Below the pieces are notes generated by a model. That model was given only the letters and a program-made list of their open reading frames with translations, was not told the DNA's origin and did no database searches. Below, one piece after another: positions 5,968 through 14,141 of a stretch of 16,469 nt of DNA. Position 1 is the first letter of the stretch; the number at the start of each line of letters is the position of its first letter. The DNA lies in contig DETO01000127.1 of assembly GCA_002362135.1 (NCBI GenBank), positions 3,391 to 19,859 on the forward strand, read 5' to 3'. Both the position numbers and the translations under genes were made by a program. The stretch is from Ruminococcus sp. UBA3286. GTDB lineage: Bacteria; Bacillota; Clostridia; Oscillospirales; Ruminococcaceae.

Positions 5968-8676
5968 ATGGAGAATACGGCTTATGAGATCGTAGACAGC
6001 GTTGAAAAGCTTGAAGAGGCTATCGGTCGCACTAAGAAAGCACAGCAGATTTTTTCGTCCTATACTCAGGAACAGGTCGATAAAATTTTTCTTGCCGCCG
6101 CTTCTGCTGCCAACAAAGCGAGAATTCCCCTTGCAAAACTTGCTGTTGAAGAAACCGGAATGGGCGTTGTTGAAGATAAAGTTATCAAAAATAACTATGC
6201 TGCCGAGTATATTTATAATGCCTATAAAAACACCAAAACCTGCGGTGTAATTGAAGAGGATAAGGCTTTCGGCGTAAAAAAGATCGCTGAACCGATAGGT
6301 GTTATCGCTGCGGTAATTCCAACTACTAATCCAACTTCGACCGCAATTTTCAAATGCCTGATCGCGTTGAAAACCAGAAACGCCATTATTATTTCTCCGC
6401 ATCCACGCGCAAAAAAATCCACGATAGAAGCTGCCAAGATCGTTCTGGAAGCCGCCGTTGCAGCAGGAGCTCCCGAAAATATCATCGATTGGATAGACGT
6501 GCCTTCTATCGAAATGACGAATCTTGTGATGAAAGAAGCCGATATAATCCTTGCTACGGGCGGCCCGGGCATGGTGAAAGCTGCGTATTCAAGCGGCAAA
6601 CCCGCTCTTGGAGTAGGCGCAGGAAATACGCCTGCTATCATTGATGAAAGCGCGGATATCCTCCTTGCTGTCAATTCGATAATTCATTCAAAAACATTCG
6701 ATAACGGTATGATCTGCGCTTCCGAGCAATCAGTTATCGTTGCCGATAAAATTTATGATGCGGTCAAAAATGAATTTGCTGAACGCGGCTGTTATTTCCT
6801 GACGGATTCCGAAACCGAAAGAGTTCGCAAAACTATCATCATCAATGGCGCGCTTAACGCTAAGATAGTCGGTCAGTCTGCATTTAGGATAGCCGAACTT
6901 GCGGGAGTAACAGTTCCCGTCGGCACGAAGATACTCATCGGCGAAGTTGAAAGCGTTGATATAAGCGAGGAATTTGCCCATGAAAAACTTTCTCCCGTTC
7001 TTGCAATGTACAGAGCGAAAAGTTTCGGCGACGCTCTCGATAAAGCTGAAAAACTGATTGCAGACGGCGGTTATGGTCATACTTCTTCAATTTATATCAA
7101 CGAAATCACCGAGACGGCGAAGATTTCCGAATTCAGCAGCAGAATGAAAACCTGCCGAATCCTCGTAAATACGCCTTCCTCACATGGCGGAATCGGCGAT
7201 CTTTATAATTTTAAGCTTGCTCCCTCACTCACGCTTGGCTGCGGTTCGTGGGGCGGAAATTCCGTAAGCGAAAACGTTGGCGTGAAGCATCTTATCAACA
7301 TCAAAACCGTTGCAGAAAGAAGGGAAAATATGCTCTGGTTCCGTGCGCCGCAGAAGATCTATATTAAAAAGGGCTGTCTGCCTGTTGCTCTTGACGAACT
7401 GAAAACGGTTATGAACAAAAAGCGCGCCTTTATTGTTACCGATAATTTCCTGTATAAAAACGGTTATACAAAGGCGATCACTTCAAAGCTTGACGAAATG
7501 GGAATAGAGCATATGACATTCTTCAACGTTGCTCCCGATCCGACGCTTGCGTCAGCAAAAGAAGGTGCAGCGCTGATGACTTCATTCTGTCCCGATACTA
7601 TCATTGCCCTTGGCGGCGGTTCTGCCATGGACGCCGCAAAGATCATGTGGGTTCTTTATGAGCATCCCGAAGCTGATTTCATGGATATGGCAATGCGCTT
7701 TATCGATATCAGAAAAAGAGTGTATACTTTCCCGAAAATGGGCGAAAAAGCGTACTTTATCGCTGTCCCGACTTCCGCAGGAACAGGCTCGGAAGTTACG
7801 CCGTTCGCTGTTATCACCGATGAAAAAAGCGGCGTGAAATATCCTCTTGCCGATTACGAATTACTGCCGAATATGGCGATAATTGATACAGATTTCCATA
7901 TGTCCGCTCCTAAAGGTCTGACGGCAGCTTCGGGAATCGACGCCGTTACTCACGCTCTTGAAGCTTACGCTTCCATGCTTTCAACAGATTATACGGACGG
8001 TCTTGCGAAACAGGCTTTGCAGACGATCTTCAAATATTTGCCGCGCGCTTATGAAAACGGTCAGACTGATGTTGAAGCGCGTGAAAAAATGGCAAATGCA
8101 GCTACTATGGCAGGTATGGCTTTTGCAAACGCTTTCCTCGGCGTATGTCATTCTATGGCGCATAAACTGGGCGCGTTCCATCATCTTCCCCACGGAGTTG
8201 CCAATGCGCTTCTTATCGAGGAAGTACTTCGCTTCAATTCTGCTGAATCTCCTGCAAAAATGGGTACTTTCTCACAGTACGATCACCCTCATACTCTTGC
8301 AAGATACGCCGAAATCGCGGATTTCCTGGGAATCAAGGGAAATACGGACGCAGAAAAGCTGGAAGGTCTGATAAAGGCTGTCAACGAGCTTAAAGAGAAA
8401 GTTGGAATTCGTAAAACAATCAGGGAATATGATATTGATGAGAATGAATTCCTGAATTCTCTTGATGAGATGACAGAGCAGGCGTTCGACGATCAATGTA
8501 CCGGCGCAAATCCGAGATATCCACTCATGAGCGAGATAAAGCAGATGTATCTCAACGCTTATTACGGCAAGCATTTTGTTGAGAAGGAAATGCCCGAAAA
8601 AATCGCAGTATACGATGATTCTTCGGATTCCGTAAAGGCGGCTTACAATAACGGAAGAAAAAGCAGCAGAGCATAA
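5968..8676 (+). CDS. adhE: Bifunctional acetaldehyde-CoA / alcohol dehydrogenase AdhE
   Basis: Reduces acetyl-CoA to acetaldehyde and then ethanol, using two NADH; the main NADH sink in ethanol-forming anaerobes. 902 residues, as expected for the fused enzyme. The N-terminal half is a CoA-acylating aldehyde dehydrogenase, with catalytic C250 in NGMICASEQ. The C-terminal half is an iron-dependent alcohol dehydrogenase, with the nucleotide-binding GGGSAMDAAK at about 549-558 and metal ligands D658, H662 (THALEAY), H728 and H742 (HHLPHG). Family members form helical spirosomes. An in-frame ATG at 5938 lies inside the leader hairpin without a Shine-Dalgarno. AGGAGG at 5956-5961 is 6 nt before the ATG at 5968, which is taken as the start. 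First gene of the operon; probably Rex-controlled. Confidence 0.97.
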   Translation: MENTAYEIVDSVEKLEEAIGRTKKAQQIFSSYTQEQVDKIFLAAASAANKARIPLAKLAVEETGMGVVEDKVIKNNYAAEYIYNAYKNTKTCGVIEEDKAFGVKKIAEPIGVIAAVIPTTNPTSTAIFKCLIALKTRNAIIISPHPRAKKSTIEAAKIVLEAAVAAGAPENIIDWIDVPSIEMTNLVMKEADIILATGGPGMVKAAYSSGKPALGVGAGNTPAIIDESADILLAVNSIIHSKTFDNGMICASEQSVIVADKIYDAVKNEFAERGCYFLTDSETERVRKTIIINGALNAKIVGQSAFRIAELAGVTVPVGTKILIGEVESVDISEEFAHEKLSPVLAMYRAKSFGDALDKAEKLIADGGYGHTSSIYINEITETAKISEFSSRMKTCRILVNTPSSHGGIGDLYNFKLAPSLTLGCGSWGGNSVSENVGVKHLINIKTVAERRENMLWFRAPQKIYIKKGCLPVALDELKTVMNKKRAFIVTDNFLYKNGYTKAITSKLDEMGIEHMTFFNVAPDPTLASAKEGAALMTSFCPDTIIALGGGSAMDAAKIMWVLYEHPEADFMDMAMRFIDIRKRVYTFPKMGEKAYFIAVPTSAGTGSEVTPFAVITDEKSGVKYPLADYELLPNMAIIDTDFHMSAPKGLTAASGIDAVTHALEAYASMLSTDYTDGLAKQALQTIFKYLPRAYENGQTDVEAREKMANAATMAGMAFANAFLGVCHSMAHKLGAFHHLPHGVANALLIEEVLRFNSAESPAKMGTFSQYDHPHTLARYAEIADFLGIKGNTDAEKLEGLIKAVNELKEKVGIRKTIREYDIDENEFLNSLDEMTEQAFDDQCTGANPRYPLMSEIKQMYLNAYYGKHFVEKEMPEKIAVYDDSSDSVKAAYNNGRKSSRA

Positions 8677-8692
8677 GAAGGGAAGAATAGTT

Positions 8693-9442
8693 ATGAAACT
8701 TGACAGAGTAATTGCGGTGAGAAATAATAAAACGATATATCGCGACGGCGACTCTTGCATTAAGGTTTTCAGCAAGGAATACTCCAAGGCTGACGTTCTC
8801 AACGAAGCCCTTAATCAGTCGCGCGTTGAGGAGACGGGATTGAATATTCCCAAAATCCTCGGAGTTACTACTCTTGACGGAAAATGGGCGATAGTATCCG
8901 AATTTATCAAGGGAAAAACGCTTTCGCAGCTTATGGAAGAAAATCCGGAGAAAAAGCTTTCTTATATTGAAAAGCTTGTGGATATCCAGCTTGACATCCA
9001 GTCAAAAACCTGTCCGCTGCTCAATAAGTTAAAAGATAAGATGAATGCCAAGATCAGCGCCTGCGATCTCGACGCTACCACAAGATATGATCTTCACACG
9101 AGACTGGACGGCATGCCTAAGCACAACAAACTTTGCCATGGCGATTTTAATCCGTCGAATATCATCATCAGCAGCGACGATGTACCTTATATAATCGATT
9201 GGTCTCATGCAACGCAGGGAAACGCTTCCGCTGACGCAGCCCGCACTTATCTGCTTTTCTGGCTCAAAGGCGATATCGACGGCGCGCGTGATTATCTGGA
9301 ATTTTTCTGTAAAAAAAGTAATACGGCAAAGCAGTATGTTCAGAAGTGGATGCCTATTGTAGCTGCTTCGCAGTCAGTCAAGGGCAACGAAAAAGAGCGT
9401 GAATTCTTGTTATCATGGGTAAACGTTGTTGAATACGAATAA
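8693..9442 (+). CDS. APH-fold kinase (aminoglycoside phosphotransferase-like)
   Basis: ATP-dependent phosphotransferase of unknown substrate, 249 residues. Kinase features can be followed in order: a probable ATP-contacting K24 in CIKVF, hinge-like AIVSEFIKGKTL, a catalytic loop CHGDFNPSN (H149, D151, N156), and a metal-binding segment IIDW (D169). The HGDFNPSN and IDW forms are those of APH/choline kinase-like enzymes rather than classical Hanks-type protein kinases. The ATG is preceded by AAGGGA at 8678-8683, and the gene begins 16 nt after adhE. Its place between adhE and the sensory hydrogenase, with a phosphatase gene downstream, suggests a signalling role and not antibiotic resistance. 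The equivalent R. albus gene is, to my recollection, described as a serine/threonine protein kinase. Confidence 0.8.
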   Translation: MKLDRVIAVRNNKTIYRDGDSCIKVFSKEYSKADVLNEALNQSRVEETGLNIPKILGVTTLDGKWAIVSEFIKGKTLSQLMEENPEKKLSYIEKLVDIQLDIQSKTCPLLNKLKDKMNAKISACDLDATTRYDLHTRLDGMPKHNKLCHGDFNPSNIIISSDDVPYIIDWSHATQGNASADAARTYLLFWLKGDIDGARDYLEFFCKKSNTAKQYVQKWMPIVAASQSVKGNEKEREFLLSWVNVVEYE

Positions 9443-9474
9443 GAAATCACATTCTAAATAAAAGAATACAAATC

Positions 9475-9507
9475 AGCAATATCGCGCAATCTTTGTGCGG
9501 TATTGCT
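9475..9507. other. Long stem-loop between kinase and ferredoxin genes
   Basis: 14-bp stem (9475-9488 with 9494-9507, two G-U pairs on the plus strand) and a 5-nt loop ATCTT. The sequence after it is TAAAAATATT rather than a T-run, so a normal intrinsic terminator is unlikely. It sits 14 nt before the AGGAGG of the next gene. Candidate roles are a partial terminator, an mRNA processing site, or a stability element that sets a different expression level for the hyd genes than for adhE. Confidence 0.6.
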
Positions 9508-9535
9508 TAAAAATATTATCAGGAGGAATACATAT

Positions 9536-9775
9536 ATGAAAATCACAGTTTGCATCGGCAGTTCATGCCATATCAAAGGTTCGCGGAGTGTTGTTGAACA
9601 GCTTCAGTATCTTATCGAGGAAAACGGTTTGGGTGATAAGATCGAATTGGGCGGCACTTTCTGCATGGGAAATTGTCAGAAAGGCGTTTGCGTAAACGTT
9701 GACGAGGAATTTTTCTCTGTCACTCCCGATTCTGTCAAGGAATTTTTCGAAAATAATATCAAGGCAAAAATGTGA
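9536..9775 (+). CDS. Thioredoxin-like [2Fe-2S] ferredoxin
   Basis: 79-residue electron-transfer protein related to the NuoE/HydC ferredoxin fold. Four Cys are arranged as C6-x4-C11 and C43-x3-C47 (CIGSSC and CMGNC), which is the [2Fe-2S] ligand pattern of this family; an extra C52 follows. It is free-standing, without the N-terminal helical domain of NuoE. AGGAGG at 9521-9526 fixes the ATG at 9536. The in-frame ATG at 9503 lies inside the stem-loop and has no Shine-Dalgarno. The stop is 16 nt before hydS, and the hydS ribosome site overlaps it. It probably passes electrons to or from one of the two hydrogenases; which one cannot be told from sequence. Confidence 0.85.
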   Translation: MKITVCIGSSCHIKGSRSVVEQLQYLIEENGLGDKIELGGTFCMGNCQKGVCVNVDEEFFSVTPDSVKEFFENNIKAKM

Positions 9776-9791
9776 GGAGAGCGTTTGAGTT

Positions 9792-11468
9792 ATGTCGAAT
9801 TGGCTTACTTTAAAAAAATCAAACTGCAAAAATTGCTATAAATGCATTCGCCATTGTCCTGTAAAAGCGATTAGATTTTCGGGCAATCAAGCGCATATAA
9901 TCGGCAATGAGTGTATTCTTTGCGGTCAATGTTTCGTGGTCTGTCCTCAGAATGCAAAAGAAATTGCCGACAGCGTAGAAAAATGTAAGGTTCTTCTGCA
10001 GGGCAGCGAACCTGTCGTTGTCAGTCTTGCTCCATCTTTTATTGCAAATTATGAGGGTGCAGGCATTGAATCCATGCGTGAAGCGCTGCAAAAGCTGGGC
10101 TTTTACGACGTTGAGGAAACCGCTGTAGGAGCTACGATAGTTAAAAATGAATACGAAAGGATACTTCGTGAAGAAAACAAAGATATCCTTATTTCTTCAT
10201 GCTGTCATTCCCTTAATTTGTTGATTCAGAAATATTTCCCGGCGGAATTAAAATATCTTGCCGATGTTGCTTCGCCCATGCACGCGCACTGTATGGATAT
10301 CAGAAAGAGAATTCCAAATGCGAAAGTAGTTTTCATAGGACCGTGTGTTGCAAAAAAGGACGAAGCCGAATATTACGAAGAAGCCGCAGATGCAGTATTA
10401 ACTTTCGAGGAGCTTACAAATTGGCTTGCTGCGGAAAATATTCAGCTTAAAAAGGAAGTTGACAGCCGAAAAGACAGTCTTGCGAGATTTTTCCCGACAA
10501 CAGGCGGAATTCTCAAAACAATGGAAAATAATATCAACGGCTATACATACGTTGCGGTGGACGGCGTAGATAACTGCATCGCTGCTTTGCGTGATATCGA
10601 AAGCGGAAATATTCATAAATGTTTTATCGAAATGTCCGTATGTTCAGGAAGCTGCGTAGGCGGCCCGGTTATGGAGAAATATCATCGTTCGCCTATTAAG
10701 GATTATTCTGCTGTCGCACATTATGCAGGCGATGAGAATTTTGACGTGATACAGCCTGAAAGCACGGAACTTCGTAAAAACTTCACATTCATAGAACACA
10801 GACTCCAGCAGCCTTCGGAATACGAGATCAACGAAGTTCTCAAGAAAATGGGCAAAACAAAGCCTTCCGATCATCTTAACTGCGGTTCGTGCGGCTATAA
10901 TACCTGCCGCGAAAAGGCGATAGCAATATGTCAGGGAAAGGCTGAATATTCAATGTGTCTGCCATTCCTAAAGGACAGAGCCGAGAGTTTTTCCGATACT
11001 ATCGTTAAAAATTCGCCGAACGGTCTTATTGTTCTGAACGAGGAACTGGAAGTTCAGCAGATAAACGACGCTGCAAGAGATATTATGAATATTCGCAGCG
11101 CATCCGATATTATGGGTGATCAGGTCATAAGAATTCTTGATCCGACACCATTTGTCAATGTTATTGCAAAGGGAGAGAAAATTCGTAATCAGCGTACATA
11201 TCTTGCGGAATACGGACGTTACGTCGAGCAGACTATCGTTCACGAGAAAAATCTTCATTTGCTGATAGGCATAATTCGCGATGTTACAGACGAAGAGGAA
11301 TCAAGGGAAAGAAAGGAAAATCTTGGACGTCAGACTGCTGAGGTCGCAGATAAGGTAGTTGAAAAGCAGATGCGAATCGTTCAGGAAATAGCCTCGCTGC
11401 TTGGTGAAACTGCCGCTGAGACTAAGATCGCTCTTTCCAAGTTAAAGGAGTCGATCTCTGATGAATAA
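9792..11468 (+). CDS. hydS: PAS-containing sensory-type [FeFe]-hydrogenase HydS
   Basis: 558 residues, cytoplasmic. Order of domains: two [4Fe-4S] ferredoxin motifs (C12, C15, C18, C22 and C41, C44, C47, C51); an H-cluster domain at about 70-330; a small Cys-rich Fe-S domain (C364, C367, C372, C389); a PAS domain at about 400-505; and a C-terminal helical, coiled-coil-like tail. All H-cluster cysteines are present (C138, C185, C284, C288), with C137 at the proton-transfer position. The loops differ from catalytic enzymes: SSCCHSL in place of TSCCPxW, GPCVAKK in place of MPCxxKK, and SVCSGSC in place of MACxGGC. This fits group C, the putative H2 sensors. The ATG is 11 nt after GAGGAGA (9774-9780), slightly long. 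The gene overlaps the downstream phosphatase by 8 bp, implying coupled translation and probably a functional pair. Confidence 0.9.
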   Translation: MSNWLTLKKSNCKNCYKCIRHCPVKAIRFSGNQAHIIGNECILCGQCFVVCPQNAKEIADSVEKCKVLLQGSEPVVVSLAPSFIANYEGAGIESMREALQKLGFYDVEETAVGATIVKNEYERILREENKDILISSCCHSLNLLIQKYFPAELKYLADVASPMHAHCMDIRKRIPNAKVVFIGPCVAKKDEAEYYEEAADAVLTFEELTNWLAAENIQLKKEVDSRKDSLARFFPTTGGILKTMENNINGYTYVAVDGVDNCIAALRDIESGNIHKCFIEMSVCSGSCVGGPVMEKYHRSPIKDYSAVAHYAGDENFDVIQPESTELRKNFTFIEHRLQQPSEYEINEVLKKMGKTKPSDHLNCGSCGYNTCREKAIAICQGKAEYSMCLPFLKDRAESFSDTIVKNSPNGLIVLNEELEVQQINDAARDIMNIRSASDIMGDQVIRILDPTPFVNVIAKGEKIRNQRTYLAEYGRYVEQTIVHEKNLHLLIGIIRDVTDEEESRERKENLGRQTAEVADKVVEKQMRIVQEIASLLGETAAETKIALSKLKESISDE

Positions 11469-12633
11469 CCTTTGCGCAGATATTGGATACAAGAGCATTT
11501 TCCATTATGGTGAAGAGCTTTGCGGCGATCATGTTGATATTGTCGAGCAGAATGAGAATTCGACCGTTATCGTTCTTGCGGACGGTCTCGGAAGCGGCGT
11601 TAAGGCGAGTATTCTTTCAACGCTTACTTCAAAGATAATTTCAACCATGATGGCGGCAGGGCTTTCCATTGAAGAATGCGTCAGTACAATCGCAGCGACT
11701 TTGCCCGTATGTTCGGTAAGAGGCGTTGCATATTCAACCTTTACAATAATTCATATCCGTGAAAATGAAGTTGCTGATATAATTCAATATGACAATCCTC
11801 ATGTTATTCTTATCAGGAATAACGAGAATTACGATTATCCGAAGATGGAAATGAATATCGATGGCAAGCGGATATATAAATCGACTGTTAAGCTGTGCGA
11901 AAACGATATTTTTATAGCGATGAGCGACGGCTGTCCCCATGCGGGAATCGGTATCGGATATAATTTCGGCTGGAAGCGCGAAGAGATCATTGATTTTATG
12001 GAAGCGCTTTCAACCTGCGGATATACCGCAAAAACGTTGTCTACTATTCTTGTTGACGAATGCAATAAGCTTTACGGCGGCAAGCCCGGCGACGACGCTA
12101 CAGCCTGCGTTGTGAAAATCCGCAAGAGAGCGCCTATGAATATGCTGTTTGGGCCACCTTCCAATCGTGACGACGCAAACAGAATGATGTCGCTTTTCTT
12201 TTCGAAAGAGGGAAAGCATATTATCTGCGGCGGTACTACATCGTCTATCGCTTCGAAATTTTTGAGAAAGCCGCTTCGTCCCAGTCTGGATTTCGGAAAT
12301 TCAGATATTCCGCCCACCGCTGAGCTGGAAGGTGTTGATCTGGTGACAGAAGGAGTTATCACTGTGAATCGAGTTGTTGAATACGCTAAGGATTACCTTG
12401 ATAAAAACGAACTCTACGAGCAGTGGAATTTTCAGCAGGACGGCGCTTCCATGATAAGCAGGCTTCTTTTTGAAGAGGCTACTGACATTAATTTTTATGT
12501 GGGAAGAGCGATAAACCCCGCACATCAAAACCCCGATCTGCCTATTAATTTCAGCATTAAAATGAATCTTGTGGAAGAACTTTCGGAATGTCTGAAAAAA
12601 ATGGGCAAGCGCATTAAGGTAAGCTATTTTTAG
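11461..12633 (+). CDS. SpoIIE/PP2C-type phosphatase with extra C-terminal domain
   Basis: Metal-dependent Ser/Thr phosphatase-like protein of 390 residues. The PP2C/SpoIIE domain spans about residues 1-220, with metal-site motifs LADGLGSG (D41, G42), MSDG (D156, G157) and GDDATACV (D211, D212). Residues about 225-390 form an additional region that I do not recognise, containing CGGTTSSIASKFL and TEGVITVNRVVEYAK. It starts 8 bp inside hydS and its stop overlaps the AGGAGG of hydA2, so it is tightly tied to both hydrogenases. The likely role is dephosphorylating a protein in response to HydS, possibly opposing the upstream kinase. No substrate such as an anti-sigma antagonist is encoded in the window. 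Confidence 0.85.
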   Translation: MNNLCADIGYKSIFHYGEELCGDHVDIVEQNENSTVIVLADGLGSGVKASILSTLTSKIISTMMAAGLSIEECVSTIAATLPVCSVRGVAYSTFTIIHIRENEVADIIQYDNPHVILIRNNENYDYPKMEMNIDGKRIYKSTVKLCENDIFIAMSDGCPHAGIGIGYNFGWKREEIIDFMEALSTCGYTAKTLSTILVDECNKLYGGKPGDDATACVVKIRKRAPMNMLFGPPSNRDDANRMMSLFFSKEGKHIICGGTTSSIASKFLRKPLRPSLDFGNSDIPPTAELEGVDLVTEGVITVNRVVEYAKDYLDKNELYEQWNFQQDGASMISRLLFEEATDINFYVGRAINPAHQNPDLPINFSIKMNLVEELSECLKKMGKRIKVSYF

Positions 12634-12642
12634 GAGGTCGCT

Positions 12643-14064
12643 GTGAGAAAATTTGATACTAAAATACAGCATTTGAAATATAAAGTTTTGCGTGAAGTGG
12701 CAAGGCAGGCGTGGAACGATTCATTGCTGCAAAACGTCCTTGATATTCCGAAGATAATCGTTCCCGGTAAAGTACCGACTATGCGCTGCTGTGTTTACAA
12801 AGAACGTGCTATTCTTTCTGAGCGTGTGAAAATGGCTATGGGCGGTGATCCGGAGAATCCGAATGTGATACAGGTCATTGATATTGCCTGCGACGAATGC
12901 CCTGCTGCCGGCTATGAGGTCACGGATTCATGCCGTGGCTGTCTGGCTCACCGCTGCGAGGACGTATGCAAACGAGGAGCGATCTCCTTCGATCACAACC
13001 ACGTTGCTCATATCGATAAATCAAAATGTGTTGAATGCGGTCAGTGTGCGAAGGTTTGTCCGTATTTTGCGATTGTCAATCGTAAACGTCCTTGTCAGAT
13101 AGCCTGCAAAGTCAAGGCTATCAAGATAAATTCCGAAAATGCCGCCTGCATTGATAATGATAAGTGTACAAATTGCGGCGCTTGTGTTTATCAGTGTCCG
13201 TTTGGAGCGATCACGGATAAGTCCTACATACTTAATGTTATCGATCTGCTGAAAAAGAGCAAAGAGCAGGGCGGATTCAAGGTTTATGCCGTTGTCGCGC
13301 CTTCGATTTCAAGCCAGTTTACATATGCAAAGCTCGGTCAGGTGATCGCAGGTCTGAAGAAGCTGGGATTTCATGCAATCGTGGAAGCTGCTCTCGGCGC
13401 AGATATGGTAGCTATGAAGGAATCCAGAGAAATTTCAGAAAAGGGCTTTCTTACCAGTTCGTGCTGCCCTGCGTTCGTTAAATATGTTAAAACTGCATTT
13501 CCTGATCTGCTGCCTCATGTTTCAACGAATCTTTCTCCTATGGCGACGATCGCTAAGTATATCAAGGAGACCGAGGAAAACGTGAAGATCGTCTTTATAG
13601 GGCCATGTACCGCTAAAAAAGCTGAAGCTCAGCTTGAATCCGTGCGTCCATATATAGACGCTGTTATGACTTTTGAGGAACTTCAGGCATTATTCGACAG
13701 CCGTGATCTGGAGATCACAGAGTTGGAGGAGGACGTGCTTGACAACGCTTCATATTACGGCAGAATTTTCGCGAGATCGGGAGGACTTTCAGACGCTGCG
13801 GCTCAGGGAATAAAAGAGCAAAATATTGATTTTGAACTGAAACCCATTATCTGCAACGGAATCGAGGAATGCCGTACAGCGCTGATGAAAAAAAGTAAAA
13901 ACGTTCTTGACGGCAATTTCATTGAGGGAATGGCTTGTATAGGCGGTTGTATCGGCGGAGCAGGCTGCCTTACCCACGGAGTCAAGGATAAAGCCGAGAT
14001 AGATAAATACGGCAAAGAAGCGCTTGAAAAAACGATGACCGACGCCATTTCGGTTTTGAAATGA
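12643..14064 (+). CDS. hydA2: [FeFe]-hydrogenase HydA2 (group B-like)
   Basis: Ferredoxin-linked hydrogenase making or consuming H2, 473 residues, cytoplasmic. The N-terminal half is Cys-rich: C83/C86, then C97-C100-C105-C109, C129-C132-C135-C139, C151/C155 and C175-C178-C181-C185, enough for about three or four [4Fe-4S] clusters. The H-cluster domain carries all ligands: TSSCCPAF (C274, C275), GPCTAKK (C322), and MACIGGC (C432, C436). Gly in place of Met in GPC, together with TSSCCPAF, resembles the group B enzymes rather than the classic monomeric CpI type. The start is GTG at 12643, 5 nt after AGGAGG (12632-12637). Last gene of the adhE-hyd operon, closed by the terminator at 14081. Confidence 0.9.
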   Translation: MRKFDTKIQHLKYKVLREVARQAWNDSLLQNVLDIPKIIVPGKVPTMRCCVYKERAILSERVKMAMGGDPENPNVIQVIDIACDECPAAGYEVTDSCRGCLAHRCEDVCKRGAISFDHNHVAHIDKSKCVECGQCAKVCPYFAIVNRKRPCQIACKVKAIKINSENAACIDNDKCTNCGACVYQCPFGAITDKSYILNVIDLLKKSKEQGGFKVYAVVAPSISSQFTYAKLGQVIAGLKKLGFHAIVEAALGADMVAMKESREISEKGFLTSSCCPAFVKYVKTAFPDLLPHVSTNLSPMATIAKYIKETEENVKIVFIGPCTAKKAEAQLESVRPYIDAVMTFEELQALFDSRDLEITELEEDVLDNASYYGRIFARSGGLSDAAAQGIKEQNIDFELKPIICNGIEECRTALMKKSKNVLDGNFIEGMACIGGCIGGAGCLTHGVKDKAEIDKYGKEALEKTMTDAISVLK

Positions 14065-14080
14065 AAAAATGATAGAATAT

Positions 14081-14114
14081 AAAAAATGCAGCTCAATTAC
14101 GGGCTGCATTTTTT
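14081..14114. terminator. Bidirectional terminator between hydA2 and the DUF2079 gene
   Basis: 12-bp perfect stem AAAAAATGCAGC / GCTGCATTTTTT (14081-14092 with 14103-14114) and a 10-nt loop. A-runs on one side and T-runs on the other give a U-tract on both strands. It serves the two convergent genes. Confidence 0.92.
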
Positions 14115-14141
14115 AGAACTTGTTCTCATATTTGTATTATA

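Noticed and set aside
9475..9515. Intrinsic terminator after the kinase gene
   Set aside because: The strong stem is followed by TAAAAATATT, with no run of T residues.
9503..9535. Earlier ATG start for the ferredoxin gene at 9503
   Set aside because: It lies within the stem-loop; AGGAGG at 9521-9526 fits the ATG at 9536, where the conserved protein begins.
5938..14064. Long open frames on the opposite strand within adhE and the hyd genes
   Set aside because: They lie antisense to well-supported genes, lack ribosome sites and show no recognisable domains.
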